Origin: Candidatus Nitrosopumilus salarius BD31
GTDB taxonomy: Archaea; Thermoproteota; Nitrososphaeria; Nitrososphaerales; Nitrosopumilaceae
NCBI RefSeq assembly: GCF_000242875.2
Contig: NZ_AEXL02000090.1
Span: 62,001-126,000, forward strand
Length of the DNA: 64,000 nucleotides
Direction of reading: 5' to 3'
Below the pieces are notes generated by a model. That model saw nothing but the letters and a program-made list of their open reading frames with translations. It made no database searches and was not told where the DNA came from. A program made the position numbers and the translations under genes. Position 1 is the first letter of the stretch; every line of letters begins with the position of its first letter. This document shows, piece after piece, positions 1-8,919 of this stretch.

Positions 1-237
1 CTCCCATACAAATTCAATCTCTCCAAGATTCTTGTCAAAGAATCCTTCAAGATCTGTCTTCATTGCAATGTGTGAGAATTGATACTGTGTGTTTTTCTCA
101 TCTAAAAGTGGAATCAAATCTACCCTTCTTCTATATGCTAATAACTCCCCACTCTCACCAATCACGCCTACAAATCTGATATAAGGGCTAATTCCAATGA
201 TTGCATTACAGATATCTTCAGAGTCTTTCCTTTCCAT
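1..237 (-). CDS. Roadblock-like DUF6659-type protein (3' end cut by window edge)
   Basis: The 79 visible codons start at an ATG on the minus strand and run off the left edge without a stop. The visible part includes IRFVGVIGESGELLAYRRR, which has the same pattern (IRFxGxxxxxGxLxAGxxR) as the two complete proteins at 41550 and 47458. I take all three to be one short family common in ammonia-oxidising archaea, probably DUF6659, with a roadblock/profilin-like look. The role is unknown. A sensing or signalling adaptor is only a guess from the fold type. Confidence 0.7.
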   Translation of the reverse strand, partial: MERKDSEDICNAIIGISPYIRFVGVIGESGELLAYRRRVDLIPLLDEKNTQYQFSHIAMKTDLEGFFDKNLGEIEFVWE

Positions 238-321
238 TTGCTAAAGATGTGAAATGAATGTTATTTTAATGATTTCTCGGTTCTAGTTTTAATTAAATAC
301 TGCCTGCAAACAGTCTGATTT

Positions 322-954
322 GTGGATTTTGTTGACCTGTTTCCATTTGCACCGGAAGTAGGTTATCTTAGTTTGTCACTTGTAAATTTTTTTGGTTCAC
401 TGATACCTTTTGTTCCATTACCTGGTTTTCTGCTTTTAGCAACAATGTCCGTTGGTGATACATTTGATCTTCACATCTTGGCATTGTCCTCAGCTATTAC
501 TGCCACTGTTGCAAAACAAATTATTTTCTATGTTAGCTATGGGGGGCGAAAAATAATCAATGAAAAGACTAGAAAGCGAATGCGCCCCTTTGAAAGACTA
601 GTTAAAAGATATGGTGCAGCAGCTGCATTCTTTGCTGCAGCAACTCCGATTCCTGATGATTTGGTGTATGTCCCACTTGGTTTGGCAAAGTATAACCCTA
701 AAAGATTTTTTATTGCGACACTAACTGGAAAAATTGTTCTAAGTTACGTGATAGTTTTGATTTCTCACTATTTGGGATTGTCATTAGTTGAGCCATTTCT
801 TGAAAATATTGATGATGCAACTCCTGTTTACATTGGAATAGCTATCTTTGGAGTCATGATGACTGCTGCAGTTGTATTGTTATTGAGATTGGATTGGGCA
901 AGAATCCTTGGAAGGTTTGCACCATGGACTCTAGATGAGAATCAAGAGGACTAA
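322..954 (+). CDS. DedA/VTT-family integral membrane protein
   Basis: A 210-residue multi-spanning membrane protein with a GTG start. It has hydrophobic segments around residues 15-45, 50-70, 100-120, 130-155 and 165-190. The glycine/proline-rich stretch FFAAATPIPDDLVYVPLG near residue 105 matches the re-entrant loop of SNARE-associated/DedA (VTT) proteins, which in other organisms act in lipid scrambling or membrane homeostasis. The basic loop before it (KTRKRMRPFERLVKR) should be cytoplasmic. It converges with the glycosylase at 951, overlapping by four bases. The substrate cannot be told from sequence. Confidence 0.75.
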   Translation: MDFVDLFPFAPEVGYLSLSLVNFFGSLIPFVPLPGFLLLATMSVGDTFDLHILALSSAITATVAKQIIFYVSYGGRKIINEKTRKRMRPFERLVKRYGAAAAFFAAATPIPDDLVYVPLGLAKYNPKRFFIATLTGKIVLSYVIVLISHYLGLSLVEPFLENIDDATPVYIGIAIFGVMMTAAVVLLLRLDWARILGRFAPWTLDENQED

Positions 955-1508
955 ATTTTTATTTTAAAATTCCACAACTTGTCAGTTGCCTCTTTAATTC
1001 CTATTCTTGGTGATGCTGTGATCTTTTTTGGCTTTATTCCTTCTGTGATGTATAGTGTCGATTTTTTTGTCAAATCCAAACCATAGTGTTCTTTTGTAAT
1101 TTGCATGGCTTGTGCTAGCTTTGCAGGGCCATTTGTAAGATTTTGTAATTTTACATCCCTCCTGTTTTTTATCATCTCCTCAATCCCTTTTTCAGGTTCT
1201 ATTGCACGAATAAGCACTGCACCTGCAGCAGTTTTTGAATTCCTTGCTACAACATTAAAACAATAATGCATCCCATATGTGAAATATACGTATGCAACAC
1301 CTACCTCCCCAAACATTACCTTGTTCCTATCCGTAATTTTTCTAAATGCATGACTTGCAGGATCATCTGTATGTCTGTAGGCTTCCGTCTCTGTAATAAT
1401 TCCTGATATTGTATTGTTTCCTATTTTTCTGATGATTCTTTTTCCTAGTATGTTTTTTGCAACCGTAACTGTATCACATAAATAAAATTCTCTAGGAAGA
1501 ATACTCAA
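951..1508 (-). CDS. 3-methyladenine DNA glycosylase (AAG/MPG family)
   Basis: A 185-residue base-excision enzyme that removes alkylated or deaminated purines from DNA. The family active site is visible: ETEAY with the catalytic Glu at about residue 42 and Tyr44, His53 in the DDPASHAF motif, YGMHYCFN with Asn85, and LIRAIEP with Arg101. The length is typical of the microbial form, which lacks the eukaryotic N-terminal extension. Its start overlaps the end of the uracil-DNA glycosylase gene by 17 bases, so the two are probably co-transcribed and translationally coupled as a base-excision-repair unit. Confidence 0.93.
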   Translation of the reverse strand: MSILPREFYLCDTVTVAKNILGKRIIRKIGNNTISGIITETEAYRHTDDPASHAFRKITDRNKVMFGEVGVAYVYFTYGMHYCFNVVARNSKTAAGAVLIRAIEPEKGIEEMIKNRRDVKLQNLTNGPAKLAQAMQITKEHYGLDLTKKSTLYITEGIKPKKITASPRIGIKEATDKLWNFKIKI

Positions 1509-2079
1509 TGTCTATTTGTATCTCTTTATTGTTTTTTAACTCTCTGATTACATCAAACAACTTTTTGATATCATTGTTTAGTACTGTTATTAATTCTTGA
1601 TTGTAAATTGTAGCTGCTGGATGAACTGTTAAAAAATACAATTGGTTGTCTTTTCTTACAATTTTCCCACGGAATTTTGTGATTTCAGAGCCACCTAGTA
1701 TTGAATTAAATGCCGTATTGCCCAAGATGCATATTATTTTTGGTTTGATTATGGAAATTTCTTGCTTGATGTACTCTTTGCATGTATCTCTTTCAATTGA
1801 GTTTGGAACTCTGTTGTTTGGCGGTCGGCATTTTACAATGTTTGTGATGTATACATCATCTCTTGACACTCCTGCTTCTTCAAGTGCAGCTGAGAGTTTC
1901 TTTCCTGCCACTCCTACAAATGGCTCTCCGTTTTTATCTTCATTTCTTCCTGGTGCCTCTCCTACAAAAATTACATTCGATTGAAAATTACCTTTTCCTG
2001 GTACGGAGTTTGTTCTTGTGTTACAAAGATCGCACTTTGTACAATTGATGACATTTTCTCTGATTGTTTCTAGGTTCAT
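1492..2079 (-). CDS. Family 4 (Fe-S) uracil-DNA glycosylase
   Basis: A 195-residue enzyme that removes uracil from DNA. The family 4 signature GEAPGRNEDKNGEPFVG is at about residues 40-56 and the second active-site motif HPAA is near residue 153. Cys13, Cys16, Cys84 and Cys100 have the spacing of the [4Fe-4S] ligands. It lies between tldD (stop adjacent to this start) and the AAG glycosylase (17-base overlap), so the three genes form one minus-strand transcription unit. The last ~20 residues are poorly conserved and charged. Confidence 0.94.
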   Translation of the reverse strand: MNLETIRENVINCTKCDLCNTRTNSVPGKGNFQSNVIFVGEAPGRNEDKNGEPFVGVAGKKLSAALEEAGVSRDDVYITNIVKCRPPNNRVPNSIERDTCKEYIKQEISIIKPKIICILGNTAFNSILGGSEITKFRGKIVRKDNQLYFLTVHPAATIYNQELITVLNNDIKKLFDVIRELKNNKEIQIDIEYSS

Positions 2080-3483
2080 TTAGTTTACACTCTTTACTGT
2101 AGCAGTTCCACGTATGGTTGGGCCACCATTGCCCATTATCATTGATTGCATAGGATCTCCTTTACCGCAATTGGTAATTGGTCTTACTGTAAAGTCATCT
2201 CCACAAGCATCAATTGATTCAAAGAAATCAGGTGCAGTACCTAATACAATTACGTCTCTTAGCAAGTCTGTTATCTCACCATTTTCGATTTTTTGTGCGT
2301 ATTGGCATGATATGCTCCAATTGTATCTCTTCATATCAATTGATGGAATTTTCATGTTTGAGATATAGTAGCCATTTTTTACCTCTTTTACTATCTCGTC
2401 TACTTTCCAATCTCCCTTTTCTATGCATGTGCATGCCATGCGAATCAATGGCATGAATCTATAGTTTGTAGCCCTCATGTTACCTGTAGGTGCACTATCA
2501 AACGTTACAGCTGTCTCTCTGTTTTGCATATGGTTTTTCAAAACTCCATTTTCTACAAGAGTTGTTTTTTTGGTTTCAACCCCCTCATCATCAAAATAAT
2601 ACCATCCTAAACTTTCTTTGATGGTAGGATCATCAAAGACATTTAAGTTCTCAGAACCTATTTTTTGATTTATCTTTCCTTTCCACCATGCCCCTCCTGC
2701 CCATGCCATTTCTTTACCAAGAACTCTATCAGCTTCTGATGGATGGCCTAATATTTCATGTGTCAACAATGATACAAAGTCTGGATTCATCACCACTGTT
2801 GCTTTTTCTTCTTTTGTATGTTTTGCATCTAATAGTTGTGATGCCTTTAGTGCAATTTCCTGTGCACTGTAATGACTGTTTATGATTTGTTCTAACCCCC
2901 CTCTTCCTCCCTCTGTGATGTTTATTGATTGTGTTAATCCTGATTCATGTGCTGTTGCTACCATGTCTATAATTACATCTGTAAATATCTGTGTGATTTC
3001 TGAACCCTCGCTGTTTGCAAAGTATTTTGAATTGTTTGTGTACCATGGACTTACAATTGATTTGATTATTTTTGATGTGTTTGTAATGATCTTATTGCAT
3101 TCCATTCCAATTTTTATTAACTCTTCTAAATCTGGTTTTTTTAAAACTGGGAAATCTATTTTTGTTTTATTTACTACGTTTGGATAAAGATTGTTTTTAT
3201 TTTTGGTACCATGTCCTGCATTTTTCATTGCAGCATCTATTGCCTCTTTAATTTGCTCAAATGACTCTGGGTCAGTTATAGAACAAAATCCCCACACTCC
3301 TTTTTTTACTAGTCTGATTCCTATCCCTCTATCGTTGTTTGTTCTGATATGCTCTATCTCTTTATTCTCTATCAATACTGACTTTCGTTCTTGTTGCTCT
3401 GCTCTTGCGTCGCAATACTGGGCTCCAGAATCCCTTGCATATCTTATTGCCTTATCTGCTAGGTCCTGTAACTCAACATCCAT
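2080..3483 (-). CDS. tldD: TldD-type metalloprotease
   Basis: A 467-residue member of the TldD/PmbA family, which processes modified peptides or degrades proteins in the cytoplasm, in bacteria as a TldD-TldE heterodimer. The zinc-binding HEILGH lies at residues 242-247, followed by PSEAD. The C-terminal family region carries GDPMQSMIMGNGGPTIRGT. No signal peptide is visible. No TldE/PmbA partner is encoded next to it; the neighbours are a short ORF upstream and the DNA glycosylases downstream. The peptide substrate is unknown. Confidence 0.9.
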   Translation of the reverse strand: MDVELQDLADKAIRYARDSGAQYCDARAEQQERKSVLIENKEIEHIRTNNDRGIGIRLVKKGVWGFCSITDPESFEQIKEAIDAAMKNAGHGTKNKNNLYPNVVNKTKIDFPVLKKPDLEELIKIGMECNKIITNTSKIIKSIVSPWYTNNSKYFANSEGSEITQIFTDVIIDMVATAHESGLTQSINITEGGRGGLEQIINSHYSAQEIALKASQLLDAKHTKEEKATVVMNPDFVSLLTHEILGHPSEADRVLGKEMAWAGGAWWKGKINQKIGSENLNVFDDPTIKESLGWYYFDDEGVETKKTTLVENGVLKNHMQNRETAVTFDSAPTGNMRATNYRFMPLIRMACTCIEKGDWKVDEIVKEVKNGYYISNMKIPSIDMKRYNWSISCQYAQKIENGEITDLLRDVIVLGTAPDFFESIDACGDDFTVRPITNCGKGDPMQSMIMGNGGPTIRGTATVKSVN

Positions 3484-3522
3484 AATTTGGGTAGTTCTAA
3501 TATGTCCTAAATCTTGCGCTTT

Positions 3523-3663
3523 CTAGTGATTTGAAATAGCAGGCATGGTGAAGTAATACTCATCTTCAAAAGCATAGTCTGTTGTGCCTTTTTTTCGCAA
3601 AAATTCAAAATAAATTGTACAATTTTTATAAAATTCTTGGTTTTTTACATTAGTTTGTTCCAT
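3523..3663 (-). CDS. Small ORF upstream of tldD, 46 residues, unknown
   Basis: An ATG-to-TAG ORF beginning MEQTNVKNQEFYKNC, with a basic LRKKG middle and an acidic, aromatic second half (YAFEDEYYFTMP). The frame is closed by a stop upstream, so this ATG is the only reasonable start. The amino-acid mix (aromatic and charged, few rare residues) looks coded rather than random. It is on the same strand as tldD and 39 bases before it, so it could be the first gene of that operon. I recognise no family. Confidence 0.45.
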   Translation of the reverse strand: MEQTNVKNQEFYKNCTIYFEFLRKKGTTDYAFEDEYYFTMPAISNH

Positions 3664-3731
3664 GAGTAGTTTGTATGAATCTCCATTTTTTAATGAGAGT
3701 GAGTGTTTTTAGTTCTGAAAGTTTGTTTTCT

Positions 3732-5627
3732 TTAAGCAATTCCTAGTGGTGATTTAGTCTCAGAAGGGTTTTTTGGAATTGTAAAGTAAAATGTAGAGCC
3801 TTGATTTGGGATACTCTCCATTCCTATCATTCCCAAATGATTCTCCACAATTCCTTTGCATATTGCTAATCCCAGTCCACTTCCACCTTTTTCTCTTGTT
3901 AGAGATGCATCTACTTGATAGAATTTTTTGAACAAATCCTTTTGTTTTTCTGGTGCAATTCCTACTCCGTTGTCTTTTACACTAATCTTGACTTCGGCAG
4001 GGTGATTCTCTACCGTTACATCAATCTTGCCAGAATCTGATCTTATTGCATTAATACTGTTTTTGATCAGATTTGTAATGACTTGATTAATTCTATCTGA
4101 ATCATAATCTAACATAATGTCTTCTGAATTCAAGTTGATTTTGATGTTCTTTGATTCAGATTCAGGTTTTATTGTTTCAATTGCTTTCTCTAGAGTTTCT
4201 TTGATGTTGTGATTTTCTTTTCGCATTCTTAGTTGTCCTAATTCTAATTTCTGTGCATCAAGTAAATCTGAAATAATTGACAACAATGCCTCAGAACTTG
4301 ATTTGATAATATTTATTCTCTCTCTTTGTTTATCTGTAAGTTTTCCCAAATGCTCACTAAGTAAAATGTCAGAGTATCCTTGAATTGGTACTAACGGTGT
4401 TTTTAATTCGTGAGTAATCATTGCAAGAAATTCGTCTTTTGCAATATCTGTTTTCTTTGCCTCTTGTTCTTTTTCTTTAATTGTGTCAGACATTATGTTG
4501 AAATTATTTACTAATTCTCCCACTTCGTCAGTTCCAGAATAATCAATTTTCTCTCCATACACGCCTTCTTTTACTTTGGACAACGCTTTAGTGATTGATT
4601 CTAGTGGTGAAAATGACTGCTTAATTATATAGAGTACTAGGAAAAATACTGCGATATCTACTACCAACAATACTTGTATGATCATTTGCTCCTCTGAATT
4701 TTGATTAATAATTACATTATTCCAAGAGTCTAACAGATTATCAATGTCCTCAAACAAAATTAATTTCTGTGCATTCATTTCATTTTTTGCAGAATTGTAT
4801 TCTGGTGATAAAATTGTTCTATCTTCTAGAATTTGGAGTTTTAATCGCATAGATTCCCACAGTGGATCCAATGTTCTAAGTGATTCTGAATTTTCTCTTG
4901 GAATGGGTATTAATTCTTCATGTGTCATTCCTACACTCTCTACATCCAAATCCGCAGTTGAAATTTGTAATAATTTTCTAATTCCTATCTCAAATCTGAG
5001 ATTTTTATCTCTGATCTCTTCCTGTGCATTTTCTCCTTCTCCAATTGACATTAGAAGACTTTGTTCTCCGATTATCTTTGCACATGCTGCTAAATCTTTT
5101 GCAATACTTTTATGATCGTTATAATCTCTATCCAATCCTTCTAATTCTTTAACAAGTCTATCTGTAACTAACACTAACTCCTGATTTTTTTGTAACACAT
5201 AATTCATTGCGTTCGTGGCTTCTGAATCAAACAATGTTGTCTTTTCTGCTTTCAATACACTTGATTTGTAAGACTCCCATGAATCCGAAACTTTATTGTA
5301 TTTTGATGAAAGCGATAATGGGATTTTTTCAAGTGTTTGATCTTTTATGTTACCACCATTTTTGATAATTGTTAACAATGACTGTGTTTCTTCAATTTGA
5401 TTCTGAAGGATATCTTTGTCTGCCAAGTTTCCACTTGCAACTGATGTTGCTAACGCTGAAATTGATTCACTTTTCACTTTAATATCTCCTGCATTGATAA
5501 TGGAATATGATTGAGAAACTGTTGAATTCTGATCTTGATATAACAAGTACAAGTTGAATACTGCTGCAATGATTAGAATGGCAATCAAAATATACGCCTT
5601 GCTGACTATTCTCATAATTCCAAGCAT
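3732..5627 (-). CDS. Membrane sensor histidine kinase (HAMP-HisKA-HATPase)
   Basis: A 631-residue two-component sensor. It has TM1 at about residues 10-30, a ~285-residue extracytoplasmic sensing region, TM2 at ~317-337, a HAMP domain to ~390, HisKA with phospho-acceptor His406 (ITHELKTPL), and an ATPase with the N box (NLIKNSINAI), DNGVGIAP and GGSGLGLAICKG. There is no receiver domain. A TATA-like box at 5639-5648 is 28 bases from the second ATG (5615, MRIVSK), which may be the true start. It is divergent from the Hpt and receiver genes, which are its likely partners. The signal is unknown. Confidence 0.92.
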   Translation of the reverse strand: MLGIMRIVSKAYILIAILIIAAVFNLYLLYQDQNSTVSQSYSIINAGDIKVKSESISALATSVASGNLADKDILQNQIEETQSLLTIIKNGGNIKDQTLEKIPLSLSSKYNKVSDSWESYKSSVLKAEKTTLFDSEATNAMNYVLQKNQELVLVTDRLVKELEGLDRDYNDHKSIAKDLAACAKIIGEQSLLMSIGEGENAQEEIRDKNLRFEIGIRKLLQISTADLDVESVGMTHEELIPIPRENSESLRTLDPLWESMRLKLQILEDRTILSPEYNSAKNEMNAQKLILFEDIDNLLDSWNNVIINQNSEEQMIIQVLLVVDIAVFFLVLYIIKQSFSPLESITKALSKVKEGVYGEKIDYSGTDEVGELVNNFNIMSDTIKEKEQEAKKTDIAKDEFLAMITHELKTPLVPIQGYSDILLSEHLGKLTDKQRERINIIKSSSEALLSIISDLLDAQKLELGQLRMRKENHNIKETLEKAIETIKPESESKNIKINLNSEDIMLDYDSDRINQVITNLIKNSINAIRSDSGKIDVTVENHPAEVKISVKDNGVGIAPEKQKDLFKKFYQVDASLTREKGGSGLGLAICKGIVENHLGMIGMESIPNQGSTFYFTIPKNPSETKSPLGIA

Positions 5628-5676
5628 TCACCATAGACTATAAAAATAATGGGCAAATTTTGTTAAACTGTATAGC

Positions 5677-6033
5677 ATGTCTGATGAATTTATCAAAATT
5701 GCAACAAATGAAATTAATGATGATATTTCTCAAATGGAGCGTATTTTAGAATCTTGCATAAATGATGAAACCATAAAACTAAACGCAGAAAAATTTCAGA
5801 AACACACTCACAAAATCAAGGGCTTGGCTCCGATGATGGGAAAAGAAGAACTTGGCAGTATTTCCGCCTTGCTTGATGAAATTTTCAAAAAATTCATTCA
5901 AGGAGAACACTTTGATGGAATTTTTGAGGTTTTACTTGCAACCATACCTGCTATGAAAGATTCTGTCATGGATGCTAAATATGATCTCGACTCCATCACA
6001 AATCAAGTGAAAAACATCTTGTCAAAACAATGA
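5677..6033 (+). CDS. Stand-alone Hpt phosphotransfer protein
   Basis: A 118-residue all-helical protein with the histidine phosphotransfer signature HKIKG, giving phospho-acceptor His45, as in the P1 domain of CheA. No other domain is present. It is divergent from a sensor kinase and followed 39 bases later by a lone CheY-like receiver. The three genes look like a split phosphorelay. Because the kinase has no receiver domain, either the lone receiver passes phosphate to this protein or an unlinked hybrid kinase does; this is inference. Confidence 0.88.
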   Translation: MSDEFIKIATNEINDDISQMERILESCINDETIKLNAEKFQKHTHKIKGLAPMMGKEELGSISALLDEIFKKFIQGEHFDGIFEVLLATIPAMKDSVMDAKYDLDSITNQVKNILSKQ

Positions 6034-6072
6034 TTATGAATATTTTTTATATGAATCGATAAATGTAATTTT

Positions 6073-6441
6073 ATGGCAGATATCTTGATTGCTGATGATT
6101 CTGATGCAATTCGTTTGGTGCTAAAGGATATTTTGTCTATTGGAGAGCATGATGTGGTGGCAGAAGCAATTGATGGTGAAGAAGCTGTTAGTCTATATCA
6201 GAAACACAATCCACAAATCCTTTTACTAGATTTGGCAATGCCGAAAAAAGATGGATTTGTTGTTGTAAAAGAAATAATCAAATATGATCCTAAGGCAAAG
6301 ATAATTTTGATTACTGCAAGTGATGATCAAAAAATAATTAATCAATGTTTAGACAATGGTGCAACCACTTACATTTCAAAACCTTTTGATTTTAACAGTG
6401 TCTTAAAATCAATATCTGATATTTTGGTTCAGTCAAGTTGA
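6073..6441 (+). CDS. Single-domain response regulator (CheY-like)
   Basis: A 122-residue receiver domain only. The acidic pair Asp8/Asp9, phospho-acceptor Asp53 (LLLDLAMPKKDG), Thr81 (LITAS) and Lys103 (ISKPFDF) are all in place, so it should be phosphorylatable. No DNA-binding or enzymatic output domain is attached, so output must go through protein-protein contact or through the neighbouring Hpt protein. It is co-directional with the Hpt gene and probably in one operon with it. The start is an ATG after an AT-rich leader. Confidence 0.93.
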   Translation: MADILIADDSDAIRLVLKDILSIGEHDVVAEAIDGEEAVSLYQKHNPQILLLDLAMPKKDGFVVVKEIIKYDPKAKIILITASDDQKIINQCLDNGATTYISKPFDFNSVLKSISDILVQSS

Positions 6442-6516
6442 TTATCTATTATAAAGCTAATAATCTAATTTGAGAAAGTAATTTAGGGAATACAATTCCT
6501 GAGATTTGTTAGAAGC

Positions 6517-8337
6517 ATGTCAAAAATTGTAGCTGATACTAGTGTTATCATTAATGGTCAACTGGTAATTCAGATTGAATCTGGATCTATTAGAAATTCT
6601 GAAATAATTATTCCTCAAGCAGTTTTTGATGAATTACAATCACAAGCCTCTGGGAACAAAAAACAAGGTTTTGTGGGATTGGAGAAAATTCATAAACTCA
6701 AAGAATTGTCAGGTAGTCATGGGTTAGTAGTGTCTTTACAAGGTGAACATCCATCCATTGAAGATATCAAACTTGCAAGTAGTGGTAGAATTGATGCTAT
6801 GATTACTGATTTAGCTAAACAACATAATGCTGTTCTTTACACCTCAGATAATGTGCAACATCTAGTTGCACAAGCTAAAGGGATTGACTCTGTTTTTCTT
6901 CAACCTGTAATTAAAACAGAGTCTATGGAATTTTTGAAATTCTTTGATTCAGAAACAATGAGTGTGCATCTAAAAGAAAATCAGTACCCCCTGGCAAAAA
7001 AAGGAAAACCTGGCGCATTTTTATTAACTAAACTTAACGATGACATTCTTTCTCGAAGTTATCTTGAGATGATTTCATCCCAAATTCTGGATTTTGCGCG
7101 TATCTCTGACTCAAGCACCATTGAGATCTCCAAAGTGGGTGCATCCGTGGTTCAACATCAAGATTATCGAATAGCAATAACTTATCCTCCCTTTTCTGAG
7201 TCTTTTGAAATTACAATTGTTCATCCCATTGTAAAATTGTCCATTGATGACTACACTGTTTCCGAAAAATTGATGACACGTTTTTCTGACAGTGCTGAAG
7301 GAATTGTAATTTCTGGTGCACCTGGTTCTGGAAAAAGTACACTAGCTTCTGGACTTGCAAATTTTTATCACAATAAGGGAAAAATTGTTAAAACATTTGA
7401 ATCCCCACGTGACTTGCAAGTAGATCCTGGAATTACTCAGTATAGCAAACTAGATGGAAGTTTTGATAACACTGCTGATATTTTACTACTTGTTAGACCT
7501 GACTATACAATTTTTGATGAAGTTAGAAGGAGAGAAGACTTTAGAACTTTTGCTGATTTGAGATTAACCGGTGTTGGAATGGTTGGTGTGGTTCATGCAA
7601 ATTCACCATTGGATGCAATTCAACGCTTTATTGGAAAAATAGAACTTGGCATCATTCCAAATATTTTAGATACTGTGGTGTTTGTCAAAGATGGAGAAAT
7701 TAAAAAAGTATATGACTTGGAATTAAAAGTCAAAGTTCCTACTGGGATGACTGAATCTGATTTAGCCAGACCTGTTATTGAAATTAGAAATTTTGAAGAC
7801 AATGTATTAGAGCATGAAATTTACACTTTTGGGGAAGAAAATGTCATTGTACCAGTTTCAGCAAAAGTTCAAAAATTTGGTATTGAAAAACTTGCTGAAG
7901 ATAAGATAAAAGAAACTTTCAAACGATATGATCCAAGGGCAGAAGTTGAAATTTTGTCTGATAACAGAGTCAAAGTCATGGTGGATAAACAATGTATGGC
8001 ATCAATCATTGGAAAGGGAGGCTCAAACATTAATGAAATTGAAAAATATCTTAATGTTCACATTGATGTTGTTGAAAAGAATTCTAAATCTCTGTCTTTG
8101 TCATCAAATGACTTACCATTTACTTTTTCAGAATCTAAAACAGCATTACTTCTAACTGTAAATCGTGAATTTACTTCAATGCATGCTGATATTTATGCTG
8201 ATGGAAAATTTGTGAACTCTGTTAGAATTGGTAAAAAAGGACAAATTAAAATCCCAAAACGTTCTGACACTGCACGAACATTAATGGATCTTTCATCATC
8301 TCAAAATGATATTCAAATTTTTCTTAAAGATTTTTAA
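6517..8337 (+). CDS. PIN domain - ATPase - KH domain protein
   Basis: A 606-residue archaeal composite. A PIN-type nuclease domain (VADTSVIINGQ start, conserved acidic residues) covers residues 1-130. A secretion-ATPase-like module of the VirB11/PilT type follows, with P-loop GAPGSGKST at about 267-275 and FDEVRRRED as the Walker B/Asp box. A KH RNA-binding motif (MASIIGKGGSNINEIEKYL) lies near residue 495. The combination suggests ATP-driven RNA handling or degradation in the cytoplasm. The family is conserved in archaea, but I know of no firm function. It overlaps the convergent DtxR-like gene by 14 bases. Confidence 0.88.
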   Translation: MSKIVADTSVIINGQLVIQIESGSIRNSEIIIPQAVFDELQSQASGNKKQGFVGLEKIHKLKELSGSHGLVVSLQGEHPSIEDIKLASSGRIDAMITDLAKQHNAVLYTSDNVQHLVAQAKGIDSVFLQPVIKTESMEFLKFFDSETMSVHLKENQYPLAKKGKPGAFLLTKLNDDILSRSYLEMISSQILDFARISDSSTIEISKVGASVVQHQDYRIAITYPPFSESFEITIVHPIVKLSIDDYTVSEKLMTRFSDSAEGIVISGAPGSGKSTLASGLANFYHNKGKIVKTFESPRDLQVDPGITQYSKLDGSFDNTADILLLVRPDYTIFDEVRRREDFRTFADLRLTGVGMVGVVHANSPLDAIQRFIGKIELGIIPNILDTVVFVKDGEIKKVYDLELKVKVPTGMTESDLARPVIEIRNFEDNVLEHEIYTFGEENVIVPVSAKVQKFGIEKLAEDKIKETFKRYDPRAEVEILSDNRVKVMVDKQCMASIIGKGGSNINEIEKYLNVHIDVVEKNSKSLSLSSNDLPFTFSESKTALLLTVNREFTSMHADIYADGKFVNSVRIGKKGQIKIPKRSDTARTLMDLSSSQNDIQIFLKDF

Positions 8338-8788
8338 AATTTTCAATAATCTTTGGATTTGCTTTTAGAAATGTGATGAACTTTCGTAATTGTTTGATTG
8401 TTTTTGGATTGAGATGGTGCTCTATTCCCTCAGTGTCTTGATTTGCAGTATCAAATCCAACTCCTAAAATCTCAAAAAATTCTAACAATATCCCATGTTT
8501 TTGTCTGATTCCTTGAGCTATGTTTGCACCTTTGATTGTAAGATTTATGCCGTGATATTTCTCATATTCTAAAAATCCATTTTCATCTAACCTTTGAAGC
8601 ATTTTGGTAACGCTTGGGGCGCTCACATTCATGTACCTTGAAATATCTAATGTAGTTGCATATCCCTTTAACTCTACTAACTCTGAGATGATTTCTAAAT
8701 AGTCCTCCATTCTTGTACTTGAACGAGTTCTTTCTGATTTGTGAGCTGCTTTGATTGAATCTAGTCTTTTGGAATTTTTGGATTTCAT
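8324..8788 (-). CDS. DtxR/MntR-family metal-dependent transcriptional regulator
   Basis: A 154-residue protein. A basic N-terminal tail is followed by a winged helix at residues ~25-90 (MEDYLEIISELVELKGYATTL, then VSAPSVTKMLQRL) and a dimerisation/metal-binding region with the typical HGILLEFFEILGV and EGIEHHLNPKT segments. Proteins of this family sense Fe2+ or Mn2+ and repress uptake genes or activate storage genes. No SH3-like third domain is present. It is convergent with the PIN-ATPase gene. The target genes are not evident in the window. Confidence 0.9.
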   Translation of the reverse strand: MKSKNSKRLDSIKAAHKSERTRSSTRMEDYLEIISELVELKGYATTLDISRYMNVSAPSVTKMLQRLDENGFLEYEKYHGINLTIKGANIAQGIRQKHGILLEFFEILGVGFDTANQDTEGIEHHLNPKTIKQLRKFITFLKANPKIIENFKNL

Positions 8789-8919
8789 GTAATCTTTGTT
8801 TCTAAACTCAATCCTGTATTTGAGTGTCTTTTCTGGTGAGTTAGTTACTCTTTATTGACTGTGGAGTGACAGTTGTTGATCTTTGTTTCTTAACTAATCC
8901 TTTCTAAATTGAGATTGGA

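Noticed and set aside
3523-3528. CACTAG-like hits in coding DNA (also near 4601, 6538, 7339, 9671, 14655, 27206, 28271, 41360, 58787)
   Set aside because: They lie inside or at the ends of coding regions without a TATA box at the fixed spacing, so I treat them as background.
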